A DNA stretch of 64,000 bases from Bombilactobacillus bombi (GCF_003522965.1 NZ_CP031513.1:1674001-1738000); one strand, 5' to 3'. Counted from the stretch's first letter, positions 53,944-63,723 are shown. Numbers and translations are program-made. The notes: a model not told the origin generated them from the sequence alone.

Positions 53944-55479
53944 ATGCCCAAAACAGTTGTTGAAATGCGACATATTACAAAAAAGTTTGGGAAATTAGCA
54001 GCGAATAATGATATTTCTCTTAGTGTACATGAAGGAGAAATTTTATCATTGTTAGGTGAAAATGGTGCCGGAAAGTCTACCCTTATGGGAATACTTTCTG
54101 GATTAATTCAGCCCACATCAGGACAAATTTTAATTAATGACAAGATTGTACAAATTAATGGGCCTAAAACTGCTAAAGATTTGGGAATCGGCATGGTACA
54201 CCAGCATTTTATGTTAATTCCAGCCTTTAGTGTCTTAGAAAATATAATTTTAGGTGATGAGCCAAAACAACATTTTGGCAGAGTGGATTATGCAGGCGCT
54301 ACTAAAAAAATTCAGCAATTAGCTCAAAGATATCAACTAGAAATAGATTTACAAGCTAAGGTAGCAGATATTTCAGTTGGTATGCAACAAAGAGTAGAGA
54401 TAATGAAGGCACTTTATCGACAAGCTAATATCTTTATTTTTGATGAACCAACTGCTGCTTTAACACCACAAGAAATTCAGCAACTAATGAGAATATTTCG
54501 GGCTTTGGCAGATGAAAATAAAGCAATTATTTTTATTACTCATAAATTGAAAGAAATTAAAGAAATTGCCAATCGTTGTGTGGTTATCAGATCAGGAAAA
54601 GTAATTAATACTGTTGAAGTTAATAACACTTCAGAAGAGAAGTTAGCTGAGATGATGGTAGGGCGTAAATTAAGAAGTTCAATGGAAAAGATTACTATCA
54701 ATAATCATCAGTTAATATTAGATATTCATGGTGTAAATGTTAGCTCTAAAGGACGAAAAAAAGTTAATAATCTGAATTTGCAAGTTCATAGCGGTGAAAT
54801 TGTTGGAATTGCCGGGGTAGATGGTAATGGCCAAAGTGAATTAATTGCGGCTTTAACCGGTATGAAAAAAGTCACTGCAGGTTCAATTAAAATTAATGGG
54901 AATAATTTTGAAAATAAACCAGTCAGAAATTTTATTAAAGCTAAGGTTGGCTATATTCCAGAAGATCGACAATCTGAGGGACTAATTTTGCCGATGACGG
55001 TAGCAGAAAATTTGGTTTTAAAAGAGTATTATCATCCACCAGTCAGTCATTATGGCATACTAGATTATCGTTATTTAAATCGTTTTGCTCAAGAGATAAT
55101 TCATGACTATGATATACGGACACAAAGTGAGCAAAGTAAAGCAGCTTCTTTGTCTGGCGGTAATCAACAAAAAATTGTTGTTGCACGTGAAATTAGTAGT
55201 AATCCGGATCTTTTAATTGCTGCTAATCCAACACGTGGAGTTGATATTGGAGCTATCGAGTATATTCATGAAAAGATTGTTCAAGAACGTAATTTAGGTA
55301 AGGCAGTATTATTAATAAGTTTTGAATTAGATGAAATTTTAAAATTATCTGATCGAGTGTTAGTAATGCATAATGGGGAAATTGTTGGTGAAGTTGCTCC
55401 TCAAAAGACTAATGCTCAAGAGTTAGGACTAATGATGGCTGGTCAAAAAACTCCAACTTCAACGGAGGTAAATAATTGA
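53944..55479 (+). CDS. nupA: Nucleoside ABC transporter, double ATPase subunit
   Basis: 511 residues with two ABC domains. The first has Walker A GENGAGKST (about 37-45), signature VGMQQRVEI and Walker B FIFDEPTAAL. The second has a degenerate Walker A (GVDGNGQSE) but an intact signature SLSGGNQQKIVVARE. This asymmetry is normal for the BMP-associated/ribose-type ATPases. GGAG precedes the ATG, 12 bases after bmpA; the end overlaps the next gene by four bases. Confidence 0.94.
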   Translation: MPKTVVEMRHITKKFGKLAANNDISLSVHEGEILSLLGENGAGKSTLMGILSGLIQPTSGQILINDKIVQINGPKTAKDLGIGMVHQHFMLIPAFSVLENIILGDEPKQHFGRVDYAGATKKIQQLAQRYQLEIDLQAKVADISVGMQQRVEIMKALYRQANIFIFDEPTAALTPQEIQQLMRIFRALADENKAIIFITHKLKEIKEIANRCVVIRSGKVINTVEVNNTSEEKLAEMMVGRKLRSSMEKITINNHQLILDIHGVNVSSKGRKKVNNLNLQVHSGEIVGIAGVDGNGQSELIAALTGMKKVTAGSIKINGNNFENKPVRNFIKAKVGYIPEDRQSEGLILPMTVAENLVLKEYYHPPVSHYGILDYRYLNRFAQEIIHDYDIRTQSEQSKAASLSGGNQQKIVVAREISSNPDLLIAANPTRGVDIGAIEYIHEKIVQERNLGKAVLLISFELDEILKLSDRVLVMHNGEIVGEVAPQKTNAQELGLMMAGQKTPTSTEVNN

Positions 55480-56561
55480 AAGTAAAAGAGCAAAAAACAT
55501 GGATATTTCCTATAATAGCAGTATTAGCAGGCTTTTTGGTCGGCGCAATTGTAATGTTACTATTCGGATATAATCCTTTACAGAATTATTGGAATTTATT
55601 TGTAGGTGCTTTTGGAGGTTCTTACTCTATTGGTGAAACTTTACGTAATATGACGCCATTAATTTTAACTGCTTTAGGATTTGCCGTGGCTAGTAAGGCG
55701 GGATTTTTTAATATTGGAGGCTCTGGTCAATATCTTATGGGCTGGTTTGGCGCCATCATTGTTGCTCTTAAATTATCTTGGCTTCCAGGTTGGGTATTAA
55801 TTTTTGTATCTGTTATAGCTGGGGCTTTATTAGGCGGACTGTGGTCAGCTATTGCCGGTATTTTGCGAGCCTATTGTGGCACTAGTGAAGTGATCACAAC
55901 AATTATGTTGAATTATATAGCTCTTTACTTTGTTAATTATATGGTTAAGAATTGGTTAGCAACTAAAGGACAAGATAGTTCTGCAACTATTGTAGCTAAA
56001 GCCAGTTTACGCAGTAACTTTCTTGCGCAATTGACAGCTAATTCTACTTTACATTGGGGGTTCTTTCTAGCGATATTGGCCTGTATAGTAATTTGGATTT
56101 ATTTTAATCGTACGAAGGCTGGCTTGGAGTTACGCAGCATTGGCTATAATTCTCGGGCTGCCAAGTATGCTGGTATGAATGTACGTAAAACAATTATTGT
56201 ATCGATGCTAATTTCGGGAATTTTAGCAGGCTTAGGTGGAGCTTTAGATGGATTGGGTAATTTTCAAAATATTTCAGTGTCTAATTCTTTACCTCAAGTA
56301 GGATATGATGGGATGGCAGTAGCACTTTTGGCAGCTTATAATCCATTAGGTATTATATTATCTGCTTTATTATTTTCTGCTTTACAAATTGGTGGAATGA
56401 GTATTTCAGTTTATTCTAGTACTCCTACTGAAATTGTGAATATCGTTACTGCGGCTATTATTTTCTTTATAGCGATTAAATATGCCTTCGAAATTATAAT
56501 GAACAAATATAAATTTTCCCATTCAAAAAACAAAAATAAACGGAGAGTAGGGCAAATATGA
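55476..56561 (+). CDS. nupB: Nucleoside ABC transporter permease (first)
   Basis: 361 residues with about nine to ten membrane helices. LRNMTPLILTALGFAVASKA and FFNIGGSGQYLMGWFGAI near the start and YNSRAAKYAGMNVRKTIIVS in the ATPase-contact loop identify the YufP/NupB type. TTG start in the TTGA overlap with the ATPase gene, with GGAGG eight bases upstream; ends in an ATGA overlap with the next permease. Confidence 0.93.
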   Translation: MKVKEQKTWIFPIIAVLAGFLVGAIVMLLFGYNPLQNYWNLFVGAFGGSYSIGETLRNMTPLILTALGFAVASKAGFFNIGGSGQYLMGWFGAIIVALKLSWLPGWVLIFVSVIAGALLGGLWSAIAGILRAYCGTSEVITTIMLNYIALYFVNYMVKNWLATKGQDSSATIVAKASLRSNFLAQLTANSTLHWGFFLAILACIVIWIYFNRTKAGLELRSIGYNSRAAKYAGMNVRKTIIVSMLISGILAGLGGALDGLGNFQNISVSNSLPQVGYDGMAVALLAAYNPLGIILSALLFSALQIGGMSISVYSSTPTEIVNIVTAAIIFFIAIKYAFEIIMNKYKFSHSKNKNKRRVGQI

Positions 56562-57514
56562 ATTTAACAACGATTTTAATGACAATTTTTTCTACTACTT
56601 TGGTTTATTCTGCGCCCCTCATCTTTACTGCGCTAGGTGGTACATTTTCTGAACGTAGTGGCGTGGTTAATGTTGGCTTAGAAGGTATGATGATTGTAGG
56701 TGCTTTTTGTAGTACTATTTTCACTTTGAATTGGACTTCAAAATTAGGCGCTGAAACTGTTTGGATAGCATTATTAATTGGTGGGATGTCCGGATGTTTA
56801 TTCTCGTTACTACATGCGGTAGCTACTATTACCTTTAGAGCAGATCATATCATTTCAGGAACAGTACTAAATATGATTGCTCCTGCGCTTTGTGTGTTTT
56901 TAACGCGAATATTGTATGGTGGCAAAGGTCAGACTCCAATTATTAGTCAAGGATTAGGAACAATGACAATTGCTGGTTTAGCTAAGATTCCAATTTTGGG
57001 TAAAATTTTTTTTACACAAACTTCATTAATTGCTTGGCTAGCAATAATTATAGCGGTCATTTGTTGGTATGTTCTATATCGTACTTCTTTTGGCTTGCGA
57101 CTTCGCTCAGTTGGTGAAAACCCTGCAGCAGCTGACACACTAGGAATTAATGTTAGTCGTTATCGTTATTTAGGAGTATTGATCTCTGGTTTTTTAGGAG
57201 GATTAGGTGGGGCTGTTATGGCTCAATCTATCACGTTGAATTTTTCTGTGAGCACAATTTCAGGACAAGGTTTTATGGCATTAGCTGCCATGATTTTTGG
57301 TAACTGGAATCCGCTGGGAGCTATGGGAGCTGCAATTTTCTTTGGCTTAGCACAAAGTTTGCCTATTATTGGTGCTTATATTCCTGGTTTAAATCATGTT
57401 AATTCTGTTTGGTTTCAAGTGGCGCCATATTTAATTACAATTATTGTCTTGGCAATTTTCTTTGGTAAGTCAGTAGGCCCTGCAGCAGATGGCAAAAATT
57501 ATATTAAAAATTAA
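56558..57514 (+). CDS. nupC: Nucleoside ABC transporter permease (second)
   Basis: 318 residues with about eight to nine membrane helices. APLIFTALGGTFSERSGVVN and GLEGMMIVGAFC at the start and RLRSVGENPAAADTLGINVS in the coupling loop match YufQ/NupC. It overlaps the first permease by ATGA. Together with BmpA, NupA and NupB it forms a complete importer; a bidirectional terminator follows. Confidence 0.93.
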   Translation: MNLTTILMTIFSTTLVYSAPLIFTALGGTFSERSGVVNVGLEGMMIVGAFCSTIFTLNWTSKLGAETVWIALLIGGMSGCLFSLLHAVATITFRADHIISGTVLNMIAPALCVFLTRILYGGKGQTPIISQGLGTMTIAGLAKIPILGKIFFTQTSLIAWLAIIIAVICWYVLYRTSFGLRLRSVGENPAAADTLGINVSRYRYLGVLISGFLGGLGGAVMAQSITLNFSVSTISGQGFMALAAMIFGNWNPLGAMGAAIFFGLAQSLPIIGAYIPGLNHVNSVWFQVAPYLITIIVLAIFFGKSVGPAADGKNYIKN

Positions 57515-57527
57515 TTAGGATATAAAA

Positions 57528-57567
57528 TTAAAAACTTCCGCTGTATTCAATAACGGAAGTTTTTATT
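57528..57567. terminator. Bidirectional terminator after the nucleoside transporter
   Basis: AAAAACTTCCG (57530-57540) pairs with CGGAAGTTTTT (57554-57564), serving also the convergent phosphatase gene. Confidence 0.88.
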
Positions 57568-57568
57568 T

Positions 57569-58375
57569 TTATTGTAAATAGATTTTCTTTAAATCAGCAA
57601 TTTCTTGGTCAGTAACTTTGATTTGTGTTTGCAAATAATTTATCCAACTGCCAGCTTCTTTTTTAACTTCTTCATCTGCAGCTTTAAGATAATCAGGACT
57701 CACTTGCATTAATGCTTTTACGGAATCATACATTAACGGATTATTAGTAAAAGGTTGTAGTTGTTCCTCGACAAAATCCTTAGTAACTTCATTAGTCATT
57801 AAATAATCGTTAAGAATAGTTTGGCGATCCACACCTAAAGCAGTCATAAAAAAGACTGCGCCCATACCGGTGCGATCCTTACCGGCTGTGCAATGAAAAA
57901 GTAGCACTTGGTCTGCTTGGTTGTTTTCTAGTAATTTATCGAAGAAAATCCGATAAGCCTTTTTGGCGCTATCTAAATGGATTAATTCGCGATAAGTATT
58001 GCACATATTTTCATGTCCATCACTAGGTATATCCGTTAAACCTTCGATATTGTGATCAGGAGTTGCGGCCTTTTCTTGGTCATCAAATTTTGATGCTTGC
58101 GTCAAATCCACTCCAAATACAGGATCGAAAAGATATTCAACATGTTCAGGTACTCGATCTGGTACTTTTTGTTGTTCGTCAGCCGAACGAAAATCGATAT
58201 CATATTTCAGACCATAATCAGTTAAGAAGTTTAAATCATGGTCAGTTAATTGTCCTAAACTAGCTGAGCGTATGATTTTGTGATACTTAATAGTATTTCC
58301 ATCTTTGGTTTGATATCCTCCTAACTCCCGAAAATTCCTGCCGGCTTCTAAGTTTAAAAGACGATTGTTTTTCAT
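57569..58375 (-). CDS. Tyrosine-protein phosphatase (LipA/MptpB-like), second copy
   Basis: 268 residues. NFRELGGYQTKDGNTIKYHK and the P-loop HCTAGKDRTGMG, with nucleophile Cys162 and Arg168. Same family as the gene at 29306 and similar in layout, but with a longer insertion (about residues 88-120, Asp-rich). No signal peptide. GGCAGGA precedes the ATG. The presence of two copies hints at different targets, which are unknown. Confidence 0.9.
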   Translation of the reverse strand: MKNNRLLNLEAGRNFRELGGYQTKDGNTIKYHKIIRSASLGQLTDHDLNFLTDYGLKYDIDFRSADEQQKVPDRVPEHVEYLFDPVFGVDLTQASKFDDQEKAATPDHNIEGLTDIPSDGHENMCNTYRELIHLDSAKKAYRIFFDKLLENNQADQVLLFHCTAGKDRTGMGAVFFMTALGVDRQTILNDYLMTNEVTKDFVEEQLQPFTNNPLMYDSVKALMQVSPDYLKAADEEVKKEAGSWINYLQTQIKVTDQEIADLKKIYLQ

Positions 58376-58516
58376 ATAATTTCCTGCCTCTACTAAGATA
58401 TTTACTTCATTCTATCAAATATTTTCCAGAAAATAACTAATTTGTTTTTAGCCTAAAATGATTGAAATTTCTAGCTAATAGACGTATTCTGATAGTATAT
58501 GGAAAGGGTGAAGCCA

Positions 58517-59017
58517 ATGTTACAAGAATACAAAAGAATCTTAGCTCCAGTTGATGGTTCAGATGAAGCTGAAATTGCTTTGAAAAAGGCGACCCAAATT
58601 GCGATTCGTAATCATGCAACTTTAGATGTATTAGATGTCTTAGATACGCGGCAATTTGTTGGTGCTTACGGTGGAATGCTAACAAGTGATGTTATTTATC
58701 AAATTACAGAAGATACACAAGATTATTTATCAGGACTACAAGAAGAACTTATAAAAGCGGGATTACCTAAAGAACAAATCAAAATTCATATTCGTTTTGG
58801 TGATCCTAAAACGATTATTTCTTTAGATTTTCTAAAAGATTATCATGACGATTTAATTATTTTGGGTTCTACTGGTTTGAATGCTGTAGAGCGTTTGTTA
58901 GTTGGGTCGGTATCCTCTTATGTAACCCGCAATGCTTTAACTGATGTTATTGTGGTTCGGACTGATTTGAATAATCAAGCTATTAAAAAAAGTAATAAAA
59001 AAAATAATAAGAAATAA
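58517..59017 (+). CDS. Universal stress protein with ATP-binding motif
   Basis: 166 residues. RILAPVDGSDEAEIALKKAT opens the Usp fold and LGSTGLNAVERLLVGSVSSY keeps the full G-2x-G-9x-G-S/T ATP motif, unlike the Usp at 11812. The C-terminus is a Lys/Asn-rich tail (about the last 12 residues). ATG at 58517 follows AAAGGGTG; the frame is open from 58499. Confidence 0.9.
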   Translation: MLQEYKRILAPVDGSDEAEIALKKATQIAIRNHATLDVLDVLDTRQFVGAYGGMLTSDVIYQITEDTQDYLSGLQEELIKAGLPKEQIKIHIRFGDPKTIISLDFLKDYHDDLIILGSTGLNAVERLLVGSVSSYVTRNALTDVIVVRTDLNNQAIKKSNKKNNKK

Positions 59018-59024
59018 TCATTTA

Positions 59025-59071
59025 GACAAGCAATTTCAGTAGGTATTGATGCTGATATTGCTTGTTTTTTT
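59025..59071 (+). terminator. Hairpin terminator directly before the pepF ribosome site
   Basis: ACAAGCAA pairs with TTGCTTGT and TCAG with CTGA further in, followed by seven Ts. The T run ends where the AGGAG of pepF begins. Confidence 0.75.
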
Positions 59072-59081
59072 AGGAGATATG

Positions 59082-60887
59082 ATGAATAAAATTCAAAAAC
59101 TGCCAACTCGCGCTGAAGTTCCAGTCGAATTAACTTGGGATTTAACTAAAATTTTTATTAATGATCAAGAATTTGAAGACAATTTGCAACAGGCAATAGA
59201 TTCTAACCAGAAAATCACCCGCATTGCTGGAACTTTAGCACAATCAGCGTCAGCTCTAAAGAAAGGGATAGATGCAGTATTAGCTTTATATCGGCAAGTA
59301 GAAAAATTAGCCGTTTATGCAAGTATGAAAAGTGATCAAGACACTGCTAATAATCATTACCAAGCTTATCAAGCTCAAGTTAATAGCTTATTAGCCCAAG
59401 TAGATGCCAATGTAGCGTTTTTAGAGCCAGAAATTTTGGAGATTCCACCAGAAAAATTAAATAAGTTTAAACAAGATTTTCAATTGCAGAGCTATCAACA
59501 TTTTTTAGATATGATTACAATTAATCGCAATCACGTTTTAGATGCTCAAAGTGAGGCATTACTTTCAGCGGCTGGTGATGTTATGCAGACCGCTAGTAAC
59601 ACTTTTAATGTGTTAGATAATTCGGATTTAAAATTTCCAGTGGTCACAGATGAAAAAGGGCAACAATATCAATTATCAGACGGTGTTTACAGTCGATTAT
59701 TAGAGTCTGGAGATCAAAGTGTTCGCCAAAAAGCATTTATGGCTTTGTATCAAGTGTACGGTCAATTTAAAAATACTTTTGCCACGACTTTAGCCGGAGA
59801 AGTTAAAAAGAATAATTATTTAGCACAAGTACATCATTATTCCAGCGCGCGTGAACAAGCAATGTCCCAAAATTATATTCCGACTACAGTTTACGACACT
59901 CTGATTACAGAAGTTAATCAACACTTAGATTTACTCCATCGTTATGTTGCTTTACGCAAACAAATTTTGAATGTTTCAGAGTTGCATATGTATGATATGT
60001 ATACCCCCTTAGTTGGTCAACCTCCTTTAACTTATACTTTTAGTAGTGCTAAACAAACGGCTAAACAGGCTTTAGCCGTGTTGGGTGCAGACTATTTGGA
60101 GCATGTCGATGAAATTTTTAATAATCGCGATATTGATGTGGTAGAGAATCAAGGTAAAGTTTCAGGAGCTTATTCAGGTGGTTCTTATGATACTGCACCC
60201 TATGAATTATTAAATTGGCAGGATAATTTGGACAATTTATATACATTAGTTCATGAAACCGGACATAGTGTGCATAGCTGGTATACTCGTCACTATCAAC
60301 CTTATATGTATGGTGATTATCCGATTTTTATCGCAGAAATTGCTTCCACAACAAATGAAAATATTTTGACAGAATATTTATTACAGACGCAAACAGATCC
60401 CAAAGTTCGCGCCTATGTTTTAAATTATTATTTAGATGGTTTTAAAGGTACTATTTATCGACAAACCCAATTTGCCCAATTTGAACATTTTATTCATCAG
60501 GCAGATGCTCAAGGTAAAGCCTTAACAGCAGATTATATGTCTAGTTATTATGAGCAGTTAAATGCACGTTATTATGGTAATGATGTGATTAATGATCCGC
60601 AAATTGCGTTCGAATGGACACGGATCCCACATTTTTATATGAATTATTATGTTTATCAATATGCGACTGGTTTTGCGGCCGCTTCATATCTTAGTTCCCA
60701 GATTATGCAACAAAAGCCCCATGCACGTGACAAGTATCTCCATTATTTACAAACAGGAAGCTCAGAATATCCAATTCAAATTATGCAACAAGCAGGAGTA
60801 GATATGACGAAACCGGATTATTTAGAAGCTGCTTTTGCCACTTTTGCCCAAAGATTAGATGAATTAGAAAAGTTACTTAGCAAATAA
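59082..60887 (+). CDS. pepF: Oligoendopeptidase F (M3 family)
   Basis: 601 residues, cytoplasmic zinc endopeptidase that cuts short peptides. The HEXXH motif is HETGH (His391, Glu392, His395) with the third ligand Glu419 in FIAEIASTTNE. WDLTKIFINDQEF at the start and GGSYDTAPYELLNW before the active site are typical PepF segments. Of two adjacent ATGs, 59082 has the better spacing to AGGAG. It complements the binding protein and aminopeptidase at 31.5-34.3 kb in peptide use. Confidence 0.95.
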   Translation: MNKIQKLPTRAEVPVELTWDLTKIFINDQEFEDNLQQAIDSNQKITRIAGTLAQSASALKKGIDAVLALYRQVEKLAVYASMKSDQDTANNHYQAYQAQVNSLLAQVDANVAFLEPEILEIPPEKLNKFKQDFQLQSYQHFLDMITINRNHVLDAQSEALLSAAGDVMQTASNTFNVLDNSDLKFPVVTDEKGQQYQLSDGVYSRLLESGDQSVRQKAFMALYQVYGQFKNTFATTLAGEVKKNNYLAQVHHYSSAREQAMSQNYIPTTVYDTLITEVNQHLDLLHRYVALRKQILNVSELHMYDMYTPLVGQPPLTYTFSSAKQTAKQALAVLGADYLEHVDEIFNNRDIDVVENQGKVSGAYSGGSYDTAPYELLNWQDNLDNLYTLVHETGHSVHSWYTRHYQPYMYGDYPIFIAEIASTTNENILTEYLLQTQTDPKVRAYVLNYYLDGFKGTIYRQTQFAQFEHFIHQADAQGKALTADYMSSYYEQLNARYYGNDVINDPQIAFEWTRIPHFYMNYYVYQYATGFAAASYLSSQIMQQKPHARDKYLHYLQTGSSEYPIQIMQQAGVDMTKPDYLEAAFATFAQRLDELEKLLSK

Positions 60888-60932
60888 AGAGACTATTTTG
60901 CTTAATTAATGAATCATTAAGGAAGTAAGAAA

Positions 60933-63431
60933 TTGCAATCTATAGAAAAAATTGAAGTTATCGGCGGTCGCGTCCATAATTTAAAAAACATCAATGTCCA
61001 AATTCCCTTGAATAAGTTTGTCGCTATTTCAGGTTTGTCGGGATCGGGTAAGAGTTCTTTGGCAATGGGTATTTTATATGCTGAAGGTTCACGGCGATAT
61101 TTAGAAGCATTGTCGACTTATACTAGACGCAGAATTAATCAAGCTAAACGTTCTCAAGTGCAAGAAGTTCGCCATATCCCAGCAGCAATAGCTTTGCGTC
61201 AACGCCCAACTGTGCCTTCAGAACGCTCCACAGTTGGTTCTATGAGTGAAATTTTTAATGTAGTGCGGTTGATTTTTTCTCGCTTAGGTTCGCCAGTTTG
61301 TCCTAATGGACATCGACTAAAACCCAATATTAAAATTGCCCAGGTGATGGATTTGCCAGATGAACGTATGGGACAATTGACTTGCCCTGTTTGTGGAATT
61401 AATTTTATGGCTAAATCTGCCGAAGATTTTGCGTTTAATGCTAGTGGTGCTTGTCCAACTTGTCACGGAAGTGGTCATGTTCAAGAAATTAATCCCGATA
61501 AATTGATTGGTGATCCTAATCTGAGTTTACAAGAAGGAGCTGTGGCTTCATGGCACTTACCAGGGCGTAATTTTATGCCGAAGGTAGTTCAAACTTTAGG
61601 GGTACGCATTGATGTTCCATATAAGGACTTGACTGCGCAAGAACAAGATATTGTCTTGCATGGAGCCAAAAAACAATACCCGATAGATTTGAATACATCC
61701 ACGGGGCGAGTGTTTCATATGGAAAAAGCCCTTTATGAAAATGCTTATGAAGCAGTATATGACACAGCCAAAAAATCTTTAAGTGAGCGGGCTCAAAAAC
61801 AATTAAATCAATTTTTTCATTTTTCTATTTGTCCAACCTGCCATGGCTCACGCTTAAATCCGCAATTATTGACGCAACTTAGTGGAAAATTAAATATTGC
61901 TCAAGTATCGGAATTGGATTTAGGACAATTACCACAATGGTTACAATCTGTTAAACAAGAATTACCTTCAAATATGCAAGCAATGGCAAAAATTCTATTT
62001 GAAGATTTGCAGGATAACTTGCGGCCCTTATTAGAATTAGGATTGGATTATCTTACTTTAGCTCGCAGTGGTAATACCTTATCAACGGGTGAATTGCAAC
62101 GCATTCAATTAGCCAAAACATTGCGGACGCAAACGACAGGGGTGTTGTATGTTTTAGATGAGCCATCGATTGGTTTACATCCGGATAATGTCCAAGGCTT
62201 AATTAAAATTTTGCGCAGTTTGATTGCTCAAGGAAACTCATTAGTGGTAGTAGATCATGATGTTGATATTATTGCTGCAGCTGATTGGGTTATTGAAATG
62301 GGACCAGGTTCTGGTGCTGCTGGTGGTCAAGTGATTTGTCAAGGACCTCCCCAAGATTTAGTACATGATAAAAACTCATTAATTGGACCTTTTATTGCAG
62401 GTACTGCTAATATTTGGCATGAAAAAGAAGCTTCACCCGCTCAGCAAACAATAACTACAGATTTTACAGTTGAAAATTATTTTAATTTAAAAAATGTTCA
62501 AGTTAAGCTGCCTGAACAGCAAATTACAGCAGTTACAGGTTTTTCTGGAGCGGGTAAAACTAGTTTGATTTTAGATAGTTTGGTGCCGGCAATTAAGCAA
62601 GCGTCGCTGCCCAAACAGGTTACTCAATTACAAACGAATTTACAACAAGTTATTAGTGTTGATGCTGCTCCTATTGGCAAGAATGCACGTTCTACAGTAG
62701 CTACTTATACAAATATTATGGATAATTTACGGCAATTATTCGCTCAAGTATCATTAGCTAAGCAAAAGCATTATGGACGAGCTTATTTTTCTTACAATAA
62801 TAAACAAGGTGCTTGTCCTAATTGTGGCGGATTAGGTACGATTACTTTAGACATTCAGTACTTACCTGATATGGAAGAAATTTGTCCAGTCTGCCATGGA
62901 CAACGTTTTAATCCCGAAGTGCAGCAAATTAAATGGCACAATTTTAGTATTGTTGACCTCTTAGGCTTGTCAGTTCAAGAAGCATTACCGATATTTGTCT
63001 CAGTTCCAGCAATTGAGCGCCAATTAGTTTTGTTACAGCAGGTAGGATTAAGTTATTTACATTTGGGAGAAAGTACGCCCAGTTTATCCGGTGGAGAAGC
63101 ACAACGGTTAAAGCTAGTAAAACATTTAAATAAACAACAGGCACACACACTTTTTGTTTTTGATGAGCCGTCGGTTGGCTTACATCCACTAGATGTTCAA
63201 ACTTTATTAGGTGTGATTAATCGTTTAAAAGCTCAAGGAGCAACAGTAATTATTATTACGCATGATTTAGATATTATGGCTAATGCGGACTATTTGATTG
63301 ATTTAGGTCCCAAGGGTGGTAATCAAGGTGGCCAAATCATGGCTGCTGGCCAGCCGAAAAAATTAATCAAGCATCCAAATAGTTTGACTTTGCAATATTT
63401 AAAAAAGCATTGGTATAAATATCAACGTTAA
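60933..63431 (+). CDS. Short UvrA paralogue (UvrA-like ABC protein)
   Basis: 832 residues against about 940 for housekeeping UvrA. Two ABC halves: Walker A GLSGSGKSS (about 34-42) and GFSGAGKTS, signatures LSTGELQRIQL and LSGGEAQRLKL, and Walker B VLDEPSIGLHP and VFDEPSVGLHP. Zinc-finger pairs CPVC/CPTC and CPNC/CPVC are present. The shorter insert regions suggest the UvrB-binding part is reduced, as in UvrA2/DrrC-type proteins linked to damage or drug tolerance. TTG start at 60933 with AAGGAAG upstream. Its damage role is uncertain. Confidence 0.88.
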   Translation: MQSIEKIEVIGGRVHNLKNINVQIPLNKFVAISGLSGSGKSSLAMGILYAEGSRRYLEALSTYTRRRINQAKRSQVQEVRHIPAAIALRQRPTVPSERSTVGSMSEIFNVVRLIFSRLGSPVCPNGHRLKPNIKIAQVMDLPDERMGQLTCPVCGINFMAKSAEDFAFNASGACPTCHGSGHVQEINPDKLIGDPNLSLQEGAVASWHLPGRNFMPKVVQTLGVRIDVPYKDLTAQEQDIVLHGAKKQYPIDLNTSTGRVFHMEKALYENAYEAVYDTAKKSLSERAQKQLNQFFHFSICPTCHGSRLNPQLLTQLSGKLNIAQVSELDLGQLPQWLQSVKQELPSNMQAMAKILFEDLQDNLRPLLELGLDYLTLARSGNTLSTGELQRIQLAKTLRTQTTGVLYVLDEPSIGLHPDNVQGLIKILRSLIAQGNSLVVVDHDVDIIAAADWVIEMGPGSGAAGGQVICQGPPQDLVHDKNSLIGPFIAGTANIWHEKEASPAQQTITTDFTVENYFNLKNVQVKLPEQQITAVTGFSGAGKTSLILDSLVPAIKQASLPKQVTQLQTNLQQVISVDAAPIGKNARSTVATYTNIMDNLRQLFAQVSLAKQKHYGRAYFSYNNKQGACPNCGGLGTITLDIQYLPDMEEICPVCHGQRFNPEVQQIKWHNFSIVDLLGLSVQEALPIFVSVPAIERQLVLLQQVGLSYLHLGESTPSLSGGEAQRLKLVKHLNKQQAHTLFVFDEPSVGLHPLDVQTLLGVINRLKAQGATVIIITHDLDIMANADYLIDLGPKGGNQGGQIMAAGQPKKLIKHPNSLTLQYLKKHWYKYQR

Positions 63432-63439
63432 CTTTCATA

Positions 63440-63650
63440 GATAGTTATGATACTGCTTTAAAAAAAGATATTCCGCAAGTATTTTCTAAAAAATAACGAG
63501 ACTATTAATATGAGTTGGTTTCCTCAAGATTAATTACCACCATTAACCTTAAAACTAACTACTTATCAGCAATTAAAACAATTATTTATCCCGGATAGTT
63601 TGCAGGTTGATTAATTGGGCCAGTAATTACAGTGCAATTGCAAAATAAAA
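63440..63650 (+). pseudogene. Decayed coding remnant, unrecognised
   Basis: Short coding-like pieces with stops and apparent frame changes: one near 63440-63495 reads IDSYDTALKKDIPQVFSKK, and one from ATG 63511 reads MSWFPQD, stop, LPPLTLKLTTYQQLKQLF, IPDSLQVD, stop. The amino acid texture is protein-like but no reading frame survives. I do not recognise the family. It could also be chance. Confidence 0.3.
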
Positions 63651-63662
63651 AACGATAGAAAC

Positions 63663-63691
63663 TGGAAAGTAAGTACTAAAACAGTTATAAT
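63663..63691 (+). promoter_or_regulatory. Promoter of the last gene
   Basis: TGGAAA (63663-63668) and TATAAT (63686-63691) with exact 17-base spacing, 32 bases before the ATG at 63724. Confidence 0.5.
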
Positions 63692-63723
63692 TTGCTAGTA
63701 AAGATTTTGGGGAGGCAATTATT

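Noticed and set aside
58421-58434. CodY box in ATTTTCCAGAAAAT upstream of the second phosphatase
   Set aside because: The CodY consensus has a single base between TTTTC and GAAAA; here there are two, so the spacing is wrong.
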